Positions 41,976 to 51,739 of a stretch of 64,000 nucleotides of DNA are shown here, in pieces. Numbering within the stretch: position 1 is the stretch's first letter; every line of letters begins with the position of its first letter. The stretch comes from Blastocatellia bacterium (GTDB taxonomy: Bacteria > Acidobacteriota > Blastocatellia > Chloracidobacteriales > JADJPF01): the NCBI GenBank assembly GCA_025057015.1, contig JANWYG010000008.1, positions 152,722 to 216,721 on the forward strand, read 5' to 3'. The notes under the pieces were generated by a model. That model was not told the DNA's origin and searched no databases. It was given only the letters and a program-made list of their open reading frames with translations. The position numbers and the translations under genes are program-made.

Positions 41976-43503
41976 TCGAGCTCCGTAAGGTTTGTTCTTC
42001 CAGATAAAGAGTCGAAAATGCTAGGCCGACCAGCAGCCAAAGTACCATTATTACTTCACCGTCGCCGAAGTTGAAATGGACGAAGGAGCTTGTGCAGAAG
42101 CCGCAGACTCCGCCTAGACTGCCTAGCACGATACCGTGGCAGATCCAGTCTTTTGGTGGATGCTTGGTTAGGTTTTTTATCAAAGTCGAGATGATTTTGT
42201 ACATAAGTAAGACGAGGAACCCTAGCGCTGGTAATCCCCACCAGACAGCTACTTGCAGGGGTGTAGAATGAAAGTGCCCAGGTGGTAACTTGCCATCGTT
42301 ATAAAGTCCCCATTCTTTCCAATGCAGCTTCTCGCTTCCTCTACCTATGCCTAGTATGGGATCTCGAGCTATCAGGGTCAGCCCTTCCTTCCAGACTTGT
42401 AGCCTCCAACTAAGGCTACCGTCATTTGGATCTACTATGCCTACGCCGCGCCAAACAGCGACCGCATAAATGCCTATAATCATGGCTATGAAGGCTAAGG
42501 CTGCTATGGCAAACTTCTTAGATTTTAAAATCGATGGCTTTGTTTGTTTACCTAGGATGAGAATTTGTACGAGTACAGAACATACCAGACCGAACAGTGG
42601 GGCGCGGGTGGCAGTAAATATTAGTGCTGTAGTAACGGAGATAGCGAGTATGCCAAGTATGAGCTGTAGCTTGCGGTTAGAGCAAGTTAGGAGGATTCCA
42701 AAGTAGAGTGAGGCTATTAGCTGCAGCACTTCTGCGTAAGTTGCATAGTGGCTGTAAAAACCTTTTGCTCGGAAATCTCTTGCAGGTGTAACTTCCAAGC
42801 CAAAACTTTCTGCTCCTGAGGAGCGTTTTGAAAGTAGACGTTTCTTAGTAAACTCGAACGTAAGTAGTAGCTCACCACGCCTTATTTCCAGTCTGATCCT
42901 AGCATTTTGCGGACTTTTCTCCACTATATTGTAAAGTTCTTCAAGCGAGTCGAGATTTTCTCCGTTTGCCTTAAGCAGCACGTCTCCTGCCAATAGTCCA
43001 CTGCGATCTAAGTGACTGTGTGGGTGCATGACCTCTATCTTGAGGCCTTGACCGAGAGCTTTTTGGTAAAAGCTCAGACCTACGTTAACAAGGCATGAGA
43101 GCATAAGAGTTAGTGCAAGCCATCTTATTGTAACACGGTCGGTGGCTTTAGCCATAACTAGGTAAAAAGCACTGAAGAAGGCTAGGTTCCGTAGGCCTTT
43201 GACGCTTAGCTGTGGCTCGTAAGAGAAGGCTGAAGAGAGAGTAGCAAACAGAAATAGTCCAAAGAAGGGTATTTCTAAGCCTGTACGCCTAACGAGCCAG
43301 CTTTTGTCTAACAAGCTCGCTAGTAGGAAGAAGAAGGCTGAGATAAGAAATCCCCCTTGAGAGCCTGCTATCGAATGCGGGGCTGCTAGTGCGTATAGGA
43401 ATAGGAACACTGTAGAAACGTACTGGCAGAGCCGAGCCACTTTTGCGAAAAAGGACTCATAGGTACCTATTTCTGTCAGATCGGCTTTTGTATCTGAAGA
43501 CAT
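41938..43503 (-). CDS. O-antigen ligase-like membrane protein with inserted PDZ domain
   Basis: 521 residues with about 11-12 membrane helices and a Wzy_C/O-antigen ligase-type pattern (L-G-I-G-R-G-S-E ... H-S-T-P-L-Q periplasmic loop). Between the helices near 125-145 and 255-272 lies an extra soluble segment; residues about 150-222 read as a PDZ domain (S-G-L-L-A-G-D-V-L-L-K-A-N-G-E-N-L, then V-R-L-E-I-R-R-G-E). Ligases usually have no PDZ domain, so this is unusual. It could recognise a protein partner in the periplasm. It starts three bases after the stop of the upstream secreted-protein gene. Confidence 0.8.
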   Translation of the reverse strand: MSSDTKADLTEIGTYESFFAKVARLCQYVSTVFLFLYALAAPHSIAGSQGGFLISAFFFLLASLLDKSWLVRRTGLEIPFFGLFLFATLSSAFSYEPQLSVKGLRNLAFFSAFYLVMAKATDRVTIRWLALTLMLSCLVNVGLSFYQKALGQGLKIEVMHPHSHLDRSGLLAGDVLLKANGENLDSLEELYNIVEKSPQNARIRLEIRRGELLLTFEFTKKRLLSKRSSGAESFGLEVTPARDFRAKGFYSHYATYAEVLQLIASLYFGILLTCSNRKLQLILGILAISVTTALIFTATRAPLFGLVCSVLVQILILGKQTKPSILKSKKFAIAALAFIAMIIGIYAVAVWRGVGIVDPNDGSLSWRLQVWKEGLTLIARDPILGIGRGSEKLHWKEWGLYNDGKLPPGHFHSTPLQVAVWWGLPALGFLVLLMYKIISTLIKNLTKHPPKDWICHGIVLGSLGGVCGFCTSSFVHFNFGDGEVIMVLWLLVGLAFSTLYLEEQTLRSSNVTEQVLTFSRI

Positions 43504-43506
43504 TTT

Positions 43507-44412
43507 TTATCTCTGAATTGGCACGAGCCGGACGATGCTTCTGTTGCCGCTGGCATCAAACAGCGCTACTGCGGCGAATTTGAACGGCGTAGTGTCTACT
43601 TCTCTTTTTAGCCCGCTTACAGCAAAGCTTATTCGAAAAGTCTCTTGCCCCTTTACGGAATTGTTTACCAGTTCTAAGGTGAAAGGTGCAAAGTTTACCA
43701 AGCCTTGCTCTCCGACGATTCCGAAGGCATATACCATGCGATCGTTGTCATCGAGGAAAGCTATACTTATGCCAGTCGTATCTTTATCAACATCTTTGCC
43801 GTCGATGTTAATTCCGAATACGTCTCCGTTTTGTAAAAGCTGTGCGAAGACCGAATTTATTTCGGGTGGTGTACCGCTGGTTGTAATTCTGCCGGCTATA
43901 CCAGCACTCATCGGCGCAAGCGAGAGGTTGCCATCATTATCGCGAATAGAACTAACCCAGATAACTGCTTCCGTCAGTCGCTTGAGCCCTTTGAGCGTAA
44001 AATCGAAGCTCGCTTCAGTCTTGCCGTTTAATCCTAAGTCTTCTGGGAAGATCTCGCGGTTGCCGAAAGTGAGTATGCTGCCGTTTGCAGCTGCGGTGAC
44101 TTTTTTAATATCTTTGTTATAGAGCAATACGGAAATACCACCACGATCGCCCAGGTTCGCATCCGGATCAGCTACTTTGTAGGTCGCTATGGCTTTGTTC
44201 TTGCCTTTCATTTTTGCTGATAGCTCTACTATGCTCGGACGTTTACCTGACTGCTGCGTTTGGATAAGTCCTATGTGGCAGCGTTCTAGGCGTCCATCAA
44301 AATGGGTTAGCTCGAAACTGCGCTGGGCAAGCTCAGTCAGTGGTATCTGTGCTACTGATACTTTGGCTAATGAGAAGTAGAGGAATAAAAGTGTAAACCA
44401 GAATTTAAACAT
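43507..44412 (-). CDS. secreted protein of unknown function
   Basis: 301 residues from the ATG at 44412; the frame is open to a TTG 18 bases upstream. A signal peptide (about 1-21) precedes a beta-rich chain with several repeated stretches of hydrophobic strands and N-G/D-G turns (for example D-N-D-G-N and D-A-S-G-N-R), suggesting Ig-like domains. No family was identified. It is the first gene of a five-gene minus-strand run, followed by the PDZ-ligase after three bases. Confidence 0.6.
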   Translation of the reverse strand: MFKFWFTLLFLYFSLAKVSVAQIPLTELAQRSFELTHFDGRLERCHIGLIQTQQSGKRPSIVELSAKMKGKNKAIATYKVADPDANLGDRGGISVLLYNKDIKKVTAAANGSILTFGNREIFPEDLGLNGKTEASFDFTLKGLKRLTEAVIWVSSIRDNDGNLSLAPMSAGIAGRITTSGTPPEINSVFAQLLQNGDVFGINIDGKDVDKDTTGISIAFLDDNDRMVYAFGIVGEQGLVNFAPFTLELVNNSVKGQETFRISFAVSGLKREVDTTPFKFAAVALFDASGNRSIVRLVPIQR

Positions 44413-44543
44413 AGAGTGCTTCGTCCTCAACCCTTTTAGAAAATCATAGATGCTTTTGACGGCTGCGTCTAGAACTTGACGCTCTATCTTTTAAGAGCTG
44501 CTTCCTCTAGGATTTTCGATGCCAAGCTAATTTTCTACAGTGT

Positions 44544-44574
44544 TTGCTAAATTTTTGGATCGTTGTAGTATAAT
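44544..44574 (+). promoter_or_regulatory. candidate promoter for cphB-cphA
   Basis: TATAAT at 44569-44574 is 38 bases upstream of the cphB start codon. The best -35-like sequence is TTGCTA at 44544-44549, but the 19-bp spacer is longer than ideal. The 200-base gap to the divergent secreted-protein gene holds no other obvious signal. Confidence 0.5.
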
Positions 44575-44612
44575 GCGTTACTCTGCTGAGGTAACGAAGA
44601 AGGTGTTTTTTC

Positions 44613-45425
44613 ATGCAAGGAGCACTTGTCGCTATAGGTGGAGCGGAAGATAGATACGAAGAGAAGTTCATACTCAACAAGTTTTTTCAACTAGCTGGTG
44701 GCAAGCAAGCACGTGTAGTAATCTTGCCCAGTGCTTCTTCTGACGAGCGTACAGGGAGCACTTATCAGCGTATTTTTAGAGAGTTTGGCGCTGCTTCCGT
44801 GGAAGTGCTTCCATTATTTAGAAGAGAGGATGCAGAAGATCCTGCTGTAGCAGAGCAGCTAAAGGCTGCTAGTGGGATTTTTATGACCGGCGGTGACCAA
44901 AATAGGATAATGGCCGTATTAGAATCCACACAAGCACTGGATGCTATAGTAGAGGCAAATGGCAGAGGAACAGTTGTAGGTGGCACGTCTGCTGGTGCTG
45001 CTGCCTTATCTAATCCTATGATAGCTGGTGGTATGAGGGGCAGTCTTGCTCGCTCCGGTATGACGAGGATATCAACAGGAATTGGGCTTGCTAGAGGATT
45101 TATCATAGATCAGCATTTTAGTCAGCGTGAACGGCTAGGGCGCTTGTTGTACGCGGTGATTCTGCATCCAGAGTGTCTAGGCTTGGGAGTAGATGAGGAT
45201 ACTGCAGCTATCATAAAGCTTGCTGAGGGCGAAGTGGAAGTCATAGGTCGCGGTACGGTTACAATAGTCGATGGTTCATCTGTAAAGATGTTTAATCCGG
45301 CAAGCGTGCCAGACAAAAGCCCTATTGTTTATTCCGGCATGCTGCTTCACAGTTTCACGCATGGTTGCAGATTTTCTATTAAAGACAGAACTCTTGTTAT
45401 GAATAGACGGGTGCATGGAGAGTGA
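44613..45425 (+). CDS. cphB: cyanophycinase
   Basis: 270 residues, near the usual length. The serine-peptidase nucleophile S126 sits in G-G-T-S-A-G-A-A, and the M-T-G-G-D-Q-N-R block near 88-95 is conserved. This enzyme cuts the storage polymer cyanophycin to beta-Asp-Arg dipeptides in the cytoplasm. The cphA gene follows after three bases, so degradation and synthesis enzymes share one transcript. The isoaspartyl dipeptidase needed to finish degradation is not in the window. Confidence 0.93.
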   Translation: MQGALVAIGGAEDRYEEKFILNKFFQLAGGKQARVVILPSASSDERTGSTYQRIFREFGAASVEVLPLFRREDAEDPAVAEQLKAASGIFMTGGDQNRIMAVLESTQALDAIVEANGRGTVVGGTSAGAAALSNPMIAGGMRGSLARSGMTRISTGIGLARGFIIDQHFSQRERLGRLLYAVILHPECLGLGVDEDTAAIIKLAEGEVEVIGRGTVTIVDGSSVKMFNPASVPDKSPIVYSGMLLHSFTHGCRFSIKDRTLVMNRRVHGE

Positions 45426-45428
45426 GCG

Positions 45429-48050
45429 ATGAAGGTACTTGAAACGAGAGTTTTTCGCGGGCCGAACATCTACAGCTTAAAACCTGTAATACGGTTACTT
45501 CTAGATATAGAAGAATTGGAAGAACGTCCCTCAAATACTATAGAAGGGTTTACTGACAGGTTAATAGAGATGATACCCACTCTTTATGAGCATCGGTGCT
45601 CTGAGGGTGTGCCAGGGGGATTTATCTCGCGGCTGAGAAGTGGTACTTGGATGGGGCATATAGTCGAGCACATAGCGTTGGAGCTCCAGTGCCTAGTAGG
45701 TACACATGTTGGTTATGGCAAATGCCGCTCTGCTGGAAAGCCTGGTCTATACAACGTGATCTATTCTTACGTGGAAGAGAAGGTCGGGTTACAAGCTGGT
45801 CAAATGGCCATACAGCTCGTAGAGCATCTCGTCTATGGAAAAGAGTTTAACTATGAACAACAGCTACGTGAGCTTTCTCGTACTCTGGAACGCTGTGCCT
45901 ACGGACCTTCTACACAGGCGATGATAGACAAAGCAAAGGAGCGCGACATACCTGTATTGAGGCTAAACGACCGCAATCTGGTACAGCTCGGCCATGGAGT
46001 CTATCAAAAACGCATACAGGCAACAGTGACGTCATTTACTAACCTCATAGCTGTAGACATAGCTTGTGATAAGGAGCTGACTAAGAAGCTACTTGATGAT
46101 GTAGGAATACCTGTGCCGAAGGGTGAAGTGGTTGAGGATGTGGAAGCTGCGCTTGAGGCTGCTCGTACGCTAGGGTATCCGGTAGTGGTTAAACCGCTAG
46201 ATGGGAATCACGGTAAAGGAGTTGCTATAAACGTCCAAGACGATGAGACTCTACGGCGAGCTTTCGAAGCTGCGTATCAGTATTCTAGGGAGGTAATAGT
46301 AGAGCGCTACATCAAGGGTCGAGACCATCGTATTCTGGTGATAAACGGTGAGGTAGTGGCTGTAGCTGAGCGTGTGCCGGCCCATGTAGTAGGCGATGGG
46401 CGACATACTGTGAAGGAGCTAGTAGAGATTGCTAATCGTGATCCGAGACGTGGAGAAGGGCATGAAAAACCATTGACCAAGATAGTAATCAACGCCGAGT
46501 CCGAACGATTGCTCGAGGAGCAAGGTCTGACGCTAAACTCTGTTCCTAAGGAGGGGCAGGTAGTTTATTTGAAGTATACGGCCAACATCAGTACTGGGGG
46601 GACGGCCATAGATAGAACGGATGAGGTGCACTACTCTGTGGTGGAGATGGCAAAGCGTGCGGCTCGGGTCATAGGATTAGATGTGGCAGGTATAGATCTT
46701 ATTACGACGGATATAACTCGACCTGTAGAGGAAACTGGCGGAGCTATTTGCGAGGTCAACGCGGCACCAGGTTTTCGCATGCACGTGCACCCGACTGAAG
46801 GTAAGCCTAGAGACGTGGCCACGCCGGTACTGGAAATGCTCTTTCCACCTGGTACACCAAGCCGTATACCTATAGTTGCTGTTACGGGAACGAACGGCAA
46901 GACTACCACTGTTAGGATGGTAGCGCACATACTAAAGATGGCTGGTAAGAAGGTAGGCTTGTCGACCACTGATGGTATATATATCGACGGTAAGAAGATA
47001 CTGACTGGAGATCTAACAGGTCCTTGGTCGGCGCAGATGGTCTTGCGCGATCCTACAGTGGAGTTTGCTGTGCTGGAGACTGCCCGCGGAGGGATCTTAA
47101 GAGCTGGCCTTGGTTTTGATAGATGCAACATCGGTGTAATCACTAATATCAGTGAAGATCATCTTGGGTCAGGTGGCATAGAGACTCTAGAGGATCTGGC
47201 ACATGTTAAGTCGTTGGTAATTGAGGTGGTCGATCCTAAAGGATATGCGATCTTAAATGCTGAAGATCCAACCGTGGTCAAACTTGCTGAGAGATCTGGT
47301 GGACAAGTGGCTTACTTTGCTCTCAATCCGGAAAATGAGACCATAAAGAAACATCGTGCTGCGCAAGGAACCGTCATCACGGTTGTGGATAATGTGATCA
47401 AGATCTTTCAAGGAACTTATGAGATACCAGTAATGAACGTGAATTCTATACCTGCTACCTTTAATGGTAGGGCGACGGTTAATGTTGCAAACGCTATCAC
47501 GGCTGTCTTAGCTGCATATCTTTCTGGTGTAAAGATAGATGATATTAGGGCTGGACTAAAGACTTTCAGCACGAACTTCAACTCTGCTCCTGGCAGACTC
47601 AACCTAGAGACCGTTGGCGACTTTCACGTACTGCTTGATTACGCGCATAACATAGCAGCTTATGAATCGCTTTGTAAGTTTGCGGCAAATTTCAAGGTAG
47701 ACCGAAAGATAGGAGTAATAGCAGCTCCTGGTGACCGCAGAGACATAGACATCGAGCGTATAGGGCAAGTTGTCGGCAAAACCTTCTCATATTTGATCAT
47801 AAAGGAGGATGATAACCGTCGTGGGCGTGCTATCGGTGAAGTAGCTGCTAAGCTAAAGGCTGCTGCGGTATCGGTGGGTATGCCTGAGGAGAAGATTGAG
47901 GTGATAGTGGACGAGCCGGCAGCAGTGGATGCCGCACTAAAGATGGGGCGGAAAGACGACTTGATACTGATTACTTGTGATAACATCAAGAGGTGTTTTG
48001 AGCAGGTGGTAAGGTTTAGGGATGCTAAGCAGTCGGCACTTGTTGTCTGA
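45429..48050 (+). CDS. cphA: cyanophycin synthetase
   Basis: 873 residues, the expected length. An N-terminal domain (about 1-160) is followed by an ATP-grasp domain (about 210-475, with V-V-K-P-L-D-G-N-H-G-K-G-V) that adds aspartate, then a Mur ligase-like domain with P-loop T-G-T-N-G-K-T-T (486-493) that adds arginine. No truncation or missing block was seen. The product, multi-L-arginyl-poly-L-aspartate, stores nitrogen and carbon. GGAG near the end of cphB serves as its ribosome binding site. Confidence 0.95.
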   Translation: MKVLETRVFRGPNIYSLKPVIRLLLDIEELEERPSNTIEGFTDRLIEMIPTLYEHRCSEGVPGGFISRLRSGTWMGHIVEHIALELQCLVGTHVGYGKCRSAGKPGLYNVIYSYVEEKVGLQAGQMAIQLVEHLVYGKEFNYEQQLRELSRTLERCAYGPSTQAMIDKAKERDIPVLRLNDRNLVQLGHGVYQKRIQATVTSFTNLIAVDIACDKELTKKLLDDVGIPVPKGEVVEDVEAALEAARTLGYPVVVKPLDGNHGKGVAINVQDDETLRRAFEAAYQYSREVIVERYIKGRDHRILVINGEVVAVAERVPAHVVGDGRHTVKELVEIANRDPRRGEGHEKPLTKIVINAESERLLEEQGLTLNSVPKEGQVVYLKYTANISTGGTAIDRTDEVHYSVVEMAKRAARVIGLDVAGIDLITTDITRPVEETGGAICEVNAAPGFRMHVHPTEGKPRDVATPVLEMLFPPGTPSRIPIVAVTGTNGKTTTVRMVAHILKMAGKKVGLSTTDGIYIDGKKILTGDLTGPWSAQMVLRDPTVEFAVLETARGGILRAGLGFDRCNIGVITNISEDHLGSGGIETLEDLAHVKSLVIEVVDPKGYAILNAEDPTVVKLAERSGGQVAYFALNPENETIKKHRAAQGTVITVVDNVIKIFQGTYEIPVMNVNSIPATFNGRATVNVANAITAVLAAYLSGVKIDDIRAGLKTFSTNFNSAPGRLNLETVGDFHVLLDYAHNIAAYESLCKFAANFKVDRKIGVIAAPGDRRDIDIERIGQVVGKTFSYLIIKEDDNRRGRAIGEVAAKLKAAAVSVGMPEEKIEVIVDEPAAVDAALKMGRKDDLILITCDNIKRCFEQVVRFRDAKQSALVV

Positions 48051-48068
48051 TTGAGAATCAAGTAAGGT

Positions 48069-48512
48069 TTAGTTTATAAAGTTGCTGTCGAGCTCGTCGC
48101 TTAGCATCAGCATAAGTGACTCATCCCGATGTTGCTCTATCAAATCTTCTATTCGCAATCTGATAATGTGTTTTAGGGGTTCTTCGGAGGGACGCTCAAA
48201 GTCTAGCCAGAGGTTCATAATCGGCTTGCCAGTTTCTGTTTCCATAGTGACGGTGCAGAGTCTACTTTTGACTGACTTGTTGTCAGAATCGAAAATTCTT
48301 TCTAATGTAGTTACTATGGTGCAGTAATCCTCAGCAGATAACTCTTTGCGCTCCATTATGTTCCAGGTTGAGCCTATCTGTATGCTGAAGTATAGTACTC
48401 CTGAGTCAAAGTTGATCTTACAGGCCGTAGCTTCTTGCCAGTAGGCTTCGCAGCATAGCTCGACTAGATGTCCTAGTACTGAAAGTTCTTCATCGTTGAG
48501 TGTTCTGGACAT
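48069..48512 (-). CDS. unknown protein encoded with a sigma region-4-like protein
   Basis: 147 residues, acidic, without signal or membrane helix. No domain was recognised. AAGGAG lies seven bases before the ATG at 48512, and its start lies inside the upstream gene (23-base overlap), so translation of the two is coupled. It may be a partner or regulator of the sigma-like protein; this rests on position only. A weak 5-bp inverted repeat separates it from cphA at the convergent end. Confidence 0.6.
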   Translation of the reverse strand: MSRTLNDEELSVLGHLVELCCEAYWQEATACKINFDSGVLYFSIQIGSTWNIMERKELSAEDYCTIVTTLERIFDSDNKSVKSRLCTVTMETETGKPIMNLWLDFERPSEEPLKHIIRLRIEDLIEQHRDESLMLMLSDELDSNFIN

Positions 48513-48816
48513 AGGAAACTCCTTTCTGTAAGGAGAGTAGTTCTTGCTTAAGCCTGTACTTAGCAGTCATAAGCCACATTTTGGAAGTTGCAGGGCTTAT
48601 GCTTAGTAACTGGGCTATCTGTTCGTGGCTTAATCCTTTTATAACGTGTAGGATGAATACGAGCTTTATTTGCTTTGGGAGCTTCGAAACGGCTCTTTTT
48701 ATCTTGAAAGTAAGAGACTGTTGCTTGCGTGTGAAGAGTTTTGAAATGCTGTGCTTGAGTTTTCTATGGGTAGTAGCCAGCAGGTTCAGACTTATAGGCT
48801 GTGGTAATGCTTTCAT
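48490..48816 (-). CDS. short protein with sigma-70 region 4-like helix-turn-helix, region 2 absent
   Basis: 108 residues with an excellent AAAGGAGG eight bases before the ATG at 48816, so this is not a leftover fragment of a longer frame. Residues about 40-95 match sigma region 4 (L-P-K-Q-I-K-L-V-F-I-L-H-V-I-K-G-L-S-H-E-Q-I-A-Q-L-L-S-I-S-P-A-T). The first 40 residues are basic and do not resemble region 2. Without region 2 it should not act alone as a sigma factor. It could bind -35-like DNA or RNA polymerase, as region-4-only regulators do. The following overlapping gene is its likely partner. Confidence 0.72.
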   Translation of the reverse strand: MKALPQPISLNLLATTHRKLKHSISKLFTRKQQSLTFKIKRAVSKLPKQIKLVFILHVIKGLSHEQIAQLLSISPATSKMWLMTAKYRLKQELLSLQKGVSYVQNTQR

Positions 48817-48908
48817 AAGTGTTTCCTCCTTTCAGTAAGTTGGATGCATTTAGGTAACTTATGGCAGCCTATAGTTTTGATGCTCTCTGCGGTCTTACGG
48901 ATCGATCG

Positions 48909-50444
48909 TTACCAGTACTGGTCAAGGGAGCGATACTGTATGGCCTCATATATATGCTCAGCTAAGATCTGGCTGTGTCCTGCTAAATCGGCTATAGTGC
49001 GGCTTACTCTGAGTATCCTGTCATATGCTCTAGCAGATAGGCCTAAGCGTTGTATAGAGTTTTCCAATAGCTTTTTGTTCTGTTCGTTTAGTTGGCAAAA
49101 GCGTTTTATGGCTGATGAGCCCATCTGTGCGTTGCAATAAATCTTTTCTGAAGTGAGTCTTTCAAGTTGTACTGACCTTGCTTGGTTTACTCTTGAACGT
49201 ATCTGCGAAGATGTTTCCCCTTTGAATGATGAGGAGTATTCTTCGAGGCAGAGGGCAGGTACTTCGATATGTATGTCTATTCTGTCAAGTAGTGGCCCGG
49301 AGATCTTGTGTATGTATCGTTGTATCTGAGCGGAGCTGCAGCGGCAAGATCTAAGCTTGCTGCCGTAGTATCCGCAGGGGCAGGGATTCATAGCTGCTAC
49401 TAGCATGAACTTCGAAGGAAAAGTGAGCGAGGTATTTGCTCTGCTAATAGTAACACAGCCATCTTCGATGGGCTGGCGCAGGGCTTCTATAGTGCTTCTT
49501 GAAAACTCTGGCAGTTCGTCTAGAAAGAGCACGCCATGGTGAGCTAGCGAGACTTCGCCTGGACGAGGACTGCTACCGCCGCCTATGAGGCCTGCTTCGC
49601 TCGTCGTATGGTGTGGAGCTCTGAAGGGTCTTTTAGAGACGAGCCCTTTTCCGTTTACTAGGCCGACTACAGAGTGTATTTGAGTTACTTCAAGAGCTTC
49701 ATCAAAGTTAAGAGGAGGTAGTATTGTAAGTAGGCGTCGGGCAAGCATGGTTTTGCCTGAACCTGGCGGGCCTATCAGCAAAATGTTGTGCCCGCCGGCG
49801 GCGGCTATTTCTAGTGCTCGCTTTGCTTGAAGTTGTCCTTTTACTTCGGAAAAGTCTATGTTGTATTTAGAGCCTTGTTCCAGTATTTCTTTACAGTTTA
49901 TCTGCATTGGCTTGCGGTCGAAATTTCTTCTGATTAGTTCTATTGCCTCGATTAAGGTTTTTACTGGGTAGGCTTGTAGTTCTTGGACTACACTTGCTTC
50001 GGCGGAGTTTTCATAAGGTACGACGATGCGCTGAATTTGGGAGCTTCTTGCTTTGATTGCGCTGGAGAGCACGCCTCTGACGGGTCTAAGTCGGCCGTCG
50101 AGCGATAGTTCTCCTAGCAGAAGCACGTCTTTTAGCTGTTGTTGCTGAATCTTGCCTGAAGCTCCCAGTATCCCTAGGGCTATTGGCAGATCGAAGCCTG
50201 TACCTTCTTTTCTGACGTCTCCTGGTGCAAGGTTGACTGTGATGCGGTCTGGAGGAAATTCTAGACCGGAGTTAGTTATTGCCGATCTTATGCGTTCTCG
50301 GCTTTCGCGCACAGCGGCATCAGGAAGTCCTACTACAGAAAATACTTGTGTTTCCGTCCCGTTGGATTTTATGTCCACTTCTACCTCTATCAGTGAGGCT
50401 TCTATTCCATAGACCGCTGAAGTAAGTGTTCTAAAAAGTGGCAT
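48909..50444 (-). CDS. yifB: YifB/ComM family Mg-chelatase-like ATPase
   Basis: 511 residues, full length. An N-terminal ChlI-like/Lon S16-type domain (about 1-180), a AAA+ domain with P-loop G-P-P-G-S-G-K-T (near 226-233) and Walker B V-L-F-L-D-E-L-P, and a C-terminal Mg_chelatase_C domain are present. Cysteine pairs (C-P-C-G-Y and C-R-C) lie after Walker B, as in the family. ComM, the best studied member, is a hexameric helicase that aids branch migration in natural transformation. AGGAG is nine bases upstream of the ATG. Confidence 0.92.
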   Translation of the reverse strand: MPLFRTLTSAVYGIEASLIEVEVDIKSNGTETQVFSVVGLPDAAVRESRERIRSAITNSGLEFPPDRITVNLAPGDVRKEGTGFDLPIALGILGASGKIQQQQLKDVLLLGELSLDGRLRPVRGVLSSAIKARSSQIQRIVVPYENSAEASVVQELQAYPVKTLIEAIELIRRNFDRKPMQINCKEILEQGSKYNIDFSEVKGQLQAKRALEIAAAGGHNILLIGPPGSGKTMLARRLLTILPPLNFDEALEVTQIHSVVGLVNGKGLVSKRPFRAPHHTTSEAGLIGGGSSPRPGEVSLAHHGVLFLDELPEFSRSTIEALRQPIEDGCVTISRANTSLTFPSKFMLVAAMNPCPCGYYGSKLRSCRCSSAQIQRYIHKISGPLLDRIDIHIEVPALCLEEYSSSFKGETSSQIRSRVNQARSVQLERLTSEKIYCNAQMGSSAIKRFCQLNEQNKKLLENSIQRLGLSARAYDRILRVSRTIADLAGHSQILAEHIYEAIQYRSLDQYW

Positions 50445-50775
50445 AAGAGACTGCTCCTAACTCTTTTTACATGACAAGAACGCGAAAGACTTGCCTAGTA
50501 GCACTGCTTTTTCTGCTTGACAGAATCTACCTCTGTAGGTAGCATACAACTTTTCGTTGACTTAGCATTTTTGGCAAAAAGCTTCTCTACTCTATGAGCT
50601 ATTGTGGCGTTAAAAAAGATAGAGCCTTGCGGGCTTGGAATAAGGTCAGATAGTTTCACGTCGTGTGATTCACGCCACAGATAAGGTAAGGAGTAGGTCT
50701 TCTTCTTAGTGAGAAGCTTGAAGGCGCGTAAAGGGTTAGAAAGCAAAGGCTTATAATTTTTAAGGAGCGGAAAAA
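50445..50775. other. gap upstream of the rpsL operon
   Basis: No gene is supported in these 331 bases. It should hold the promoters of the divergent yifB and rpsL genes. A TATAAT at 50752-50757 lies too close to the rpsL start (it would put the transcript start inside the ribosome binding site) and has no -35 partner. A minus-strand frame at 50495-50746 has no ribosome binding site and no recognisable features. Confidence 0.4.
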
Positions 50776-51695
<920 letters not shown>

Positions 51696-51739
51696 ATTGT
51701 GTACTGGCCTGCAGTTTTTTGTAGTGCCGGAGAAGCGTT

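Noticed and set aside
50495-50746. 83-codon minus-strand frame between yifB and rpsL
   Set aside because: Starts at a TTG without ribosome binding site, has no recognisable domain, and covers the region where the rpsL promoter must lie.
50752-50757. TATAAT just before rpsL as a promoter
   Set aside because: It would place the transcript start inside the Shine-Dalgarno sequence and has no -35 hexamer at a proper distance.
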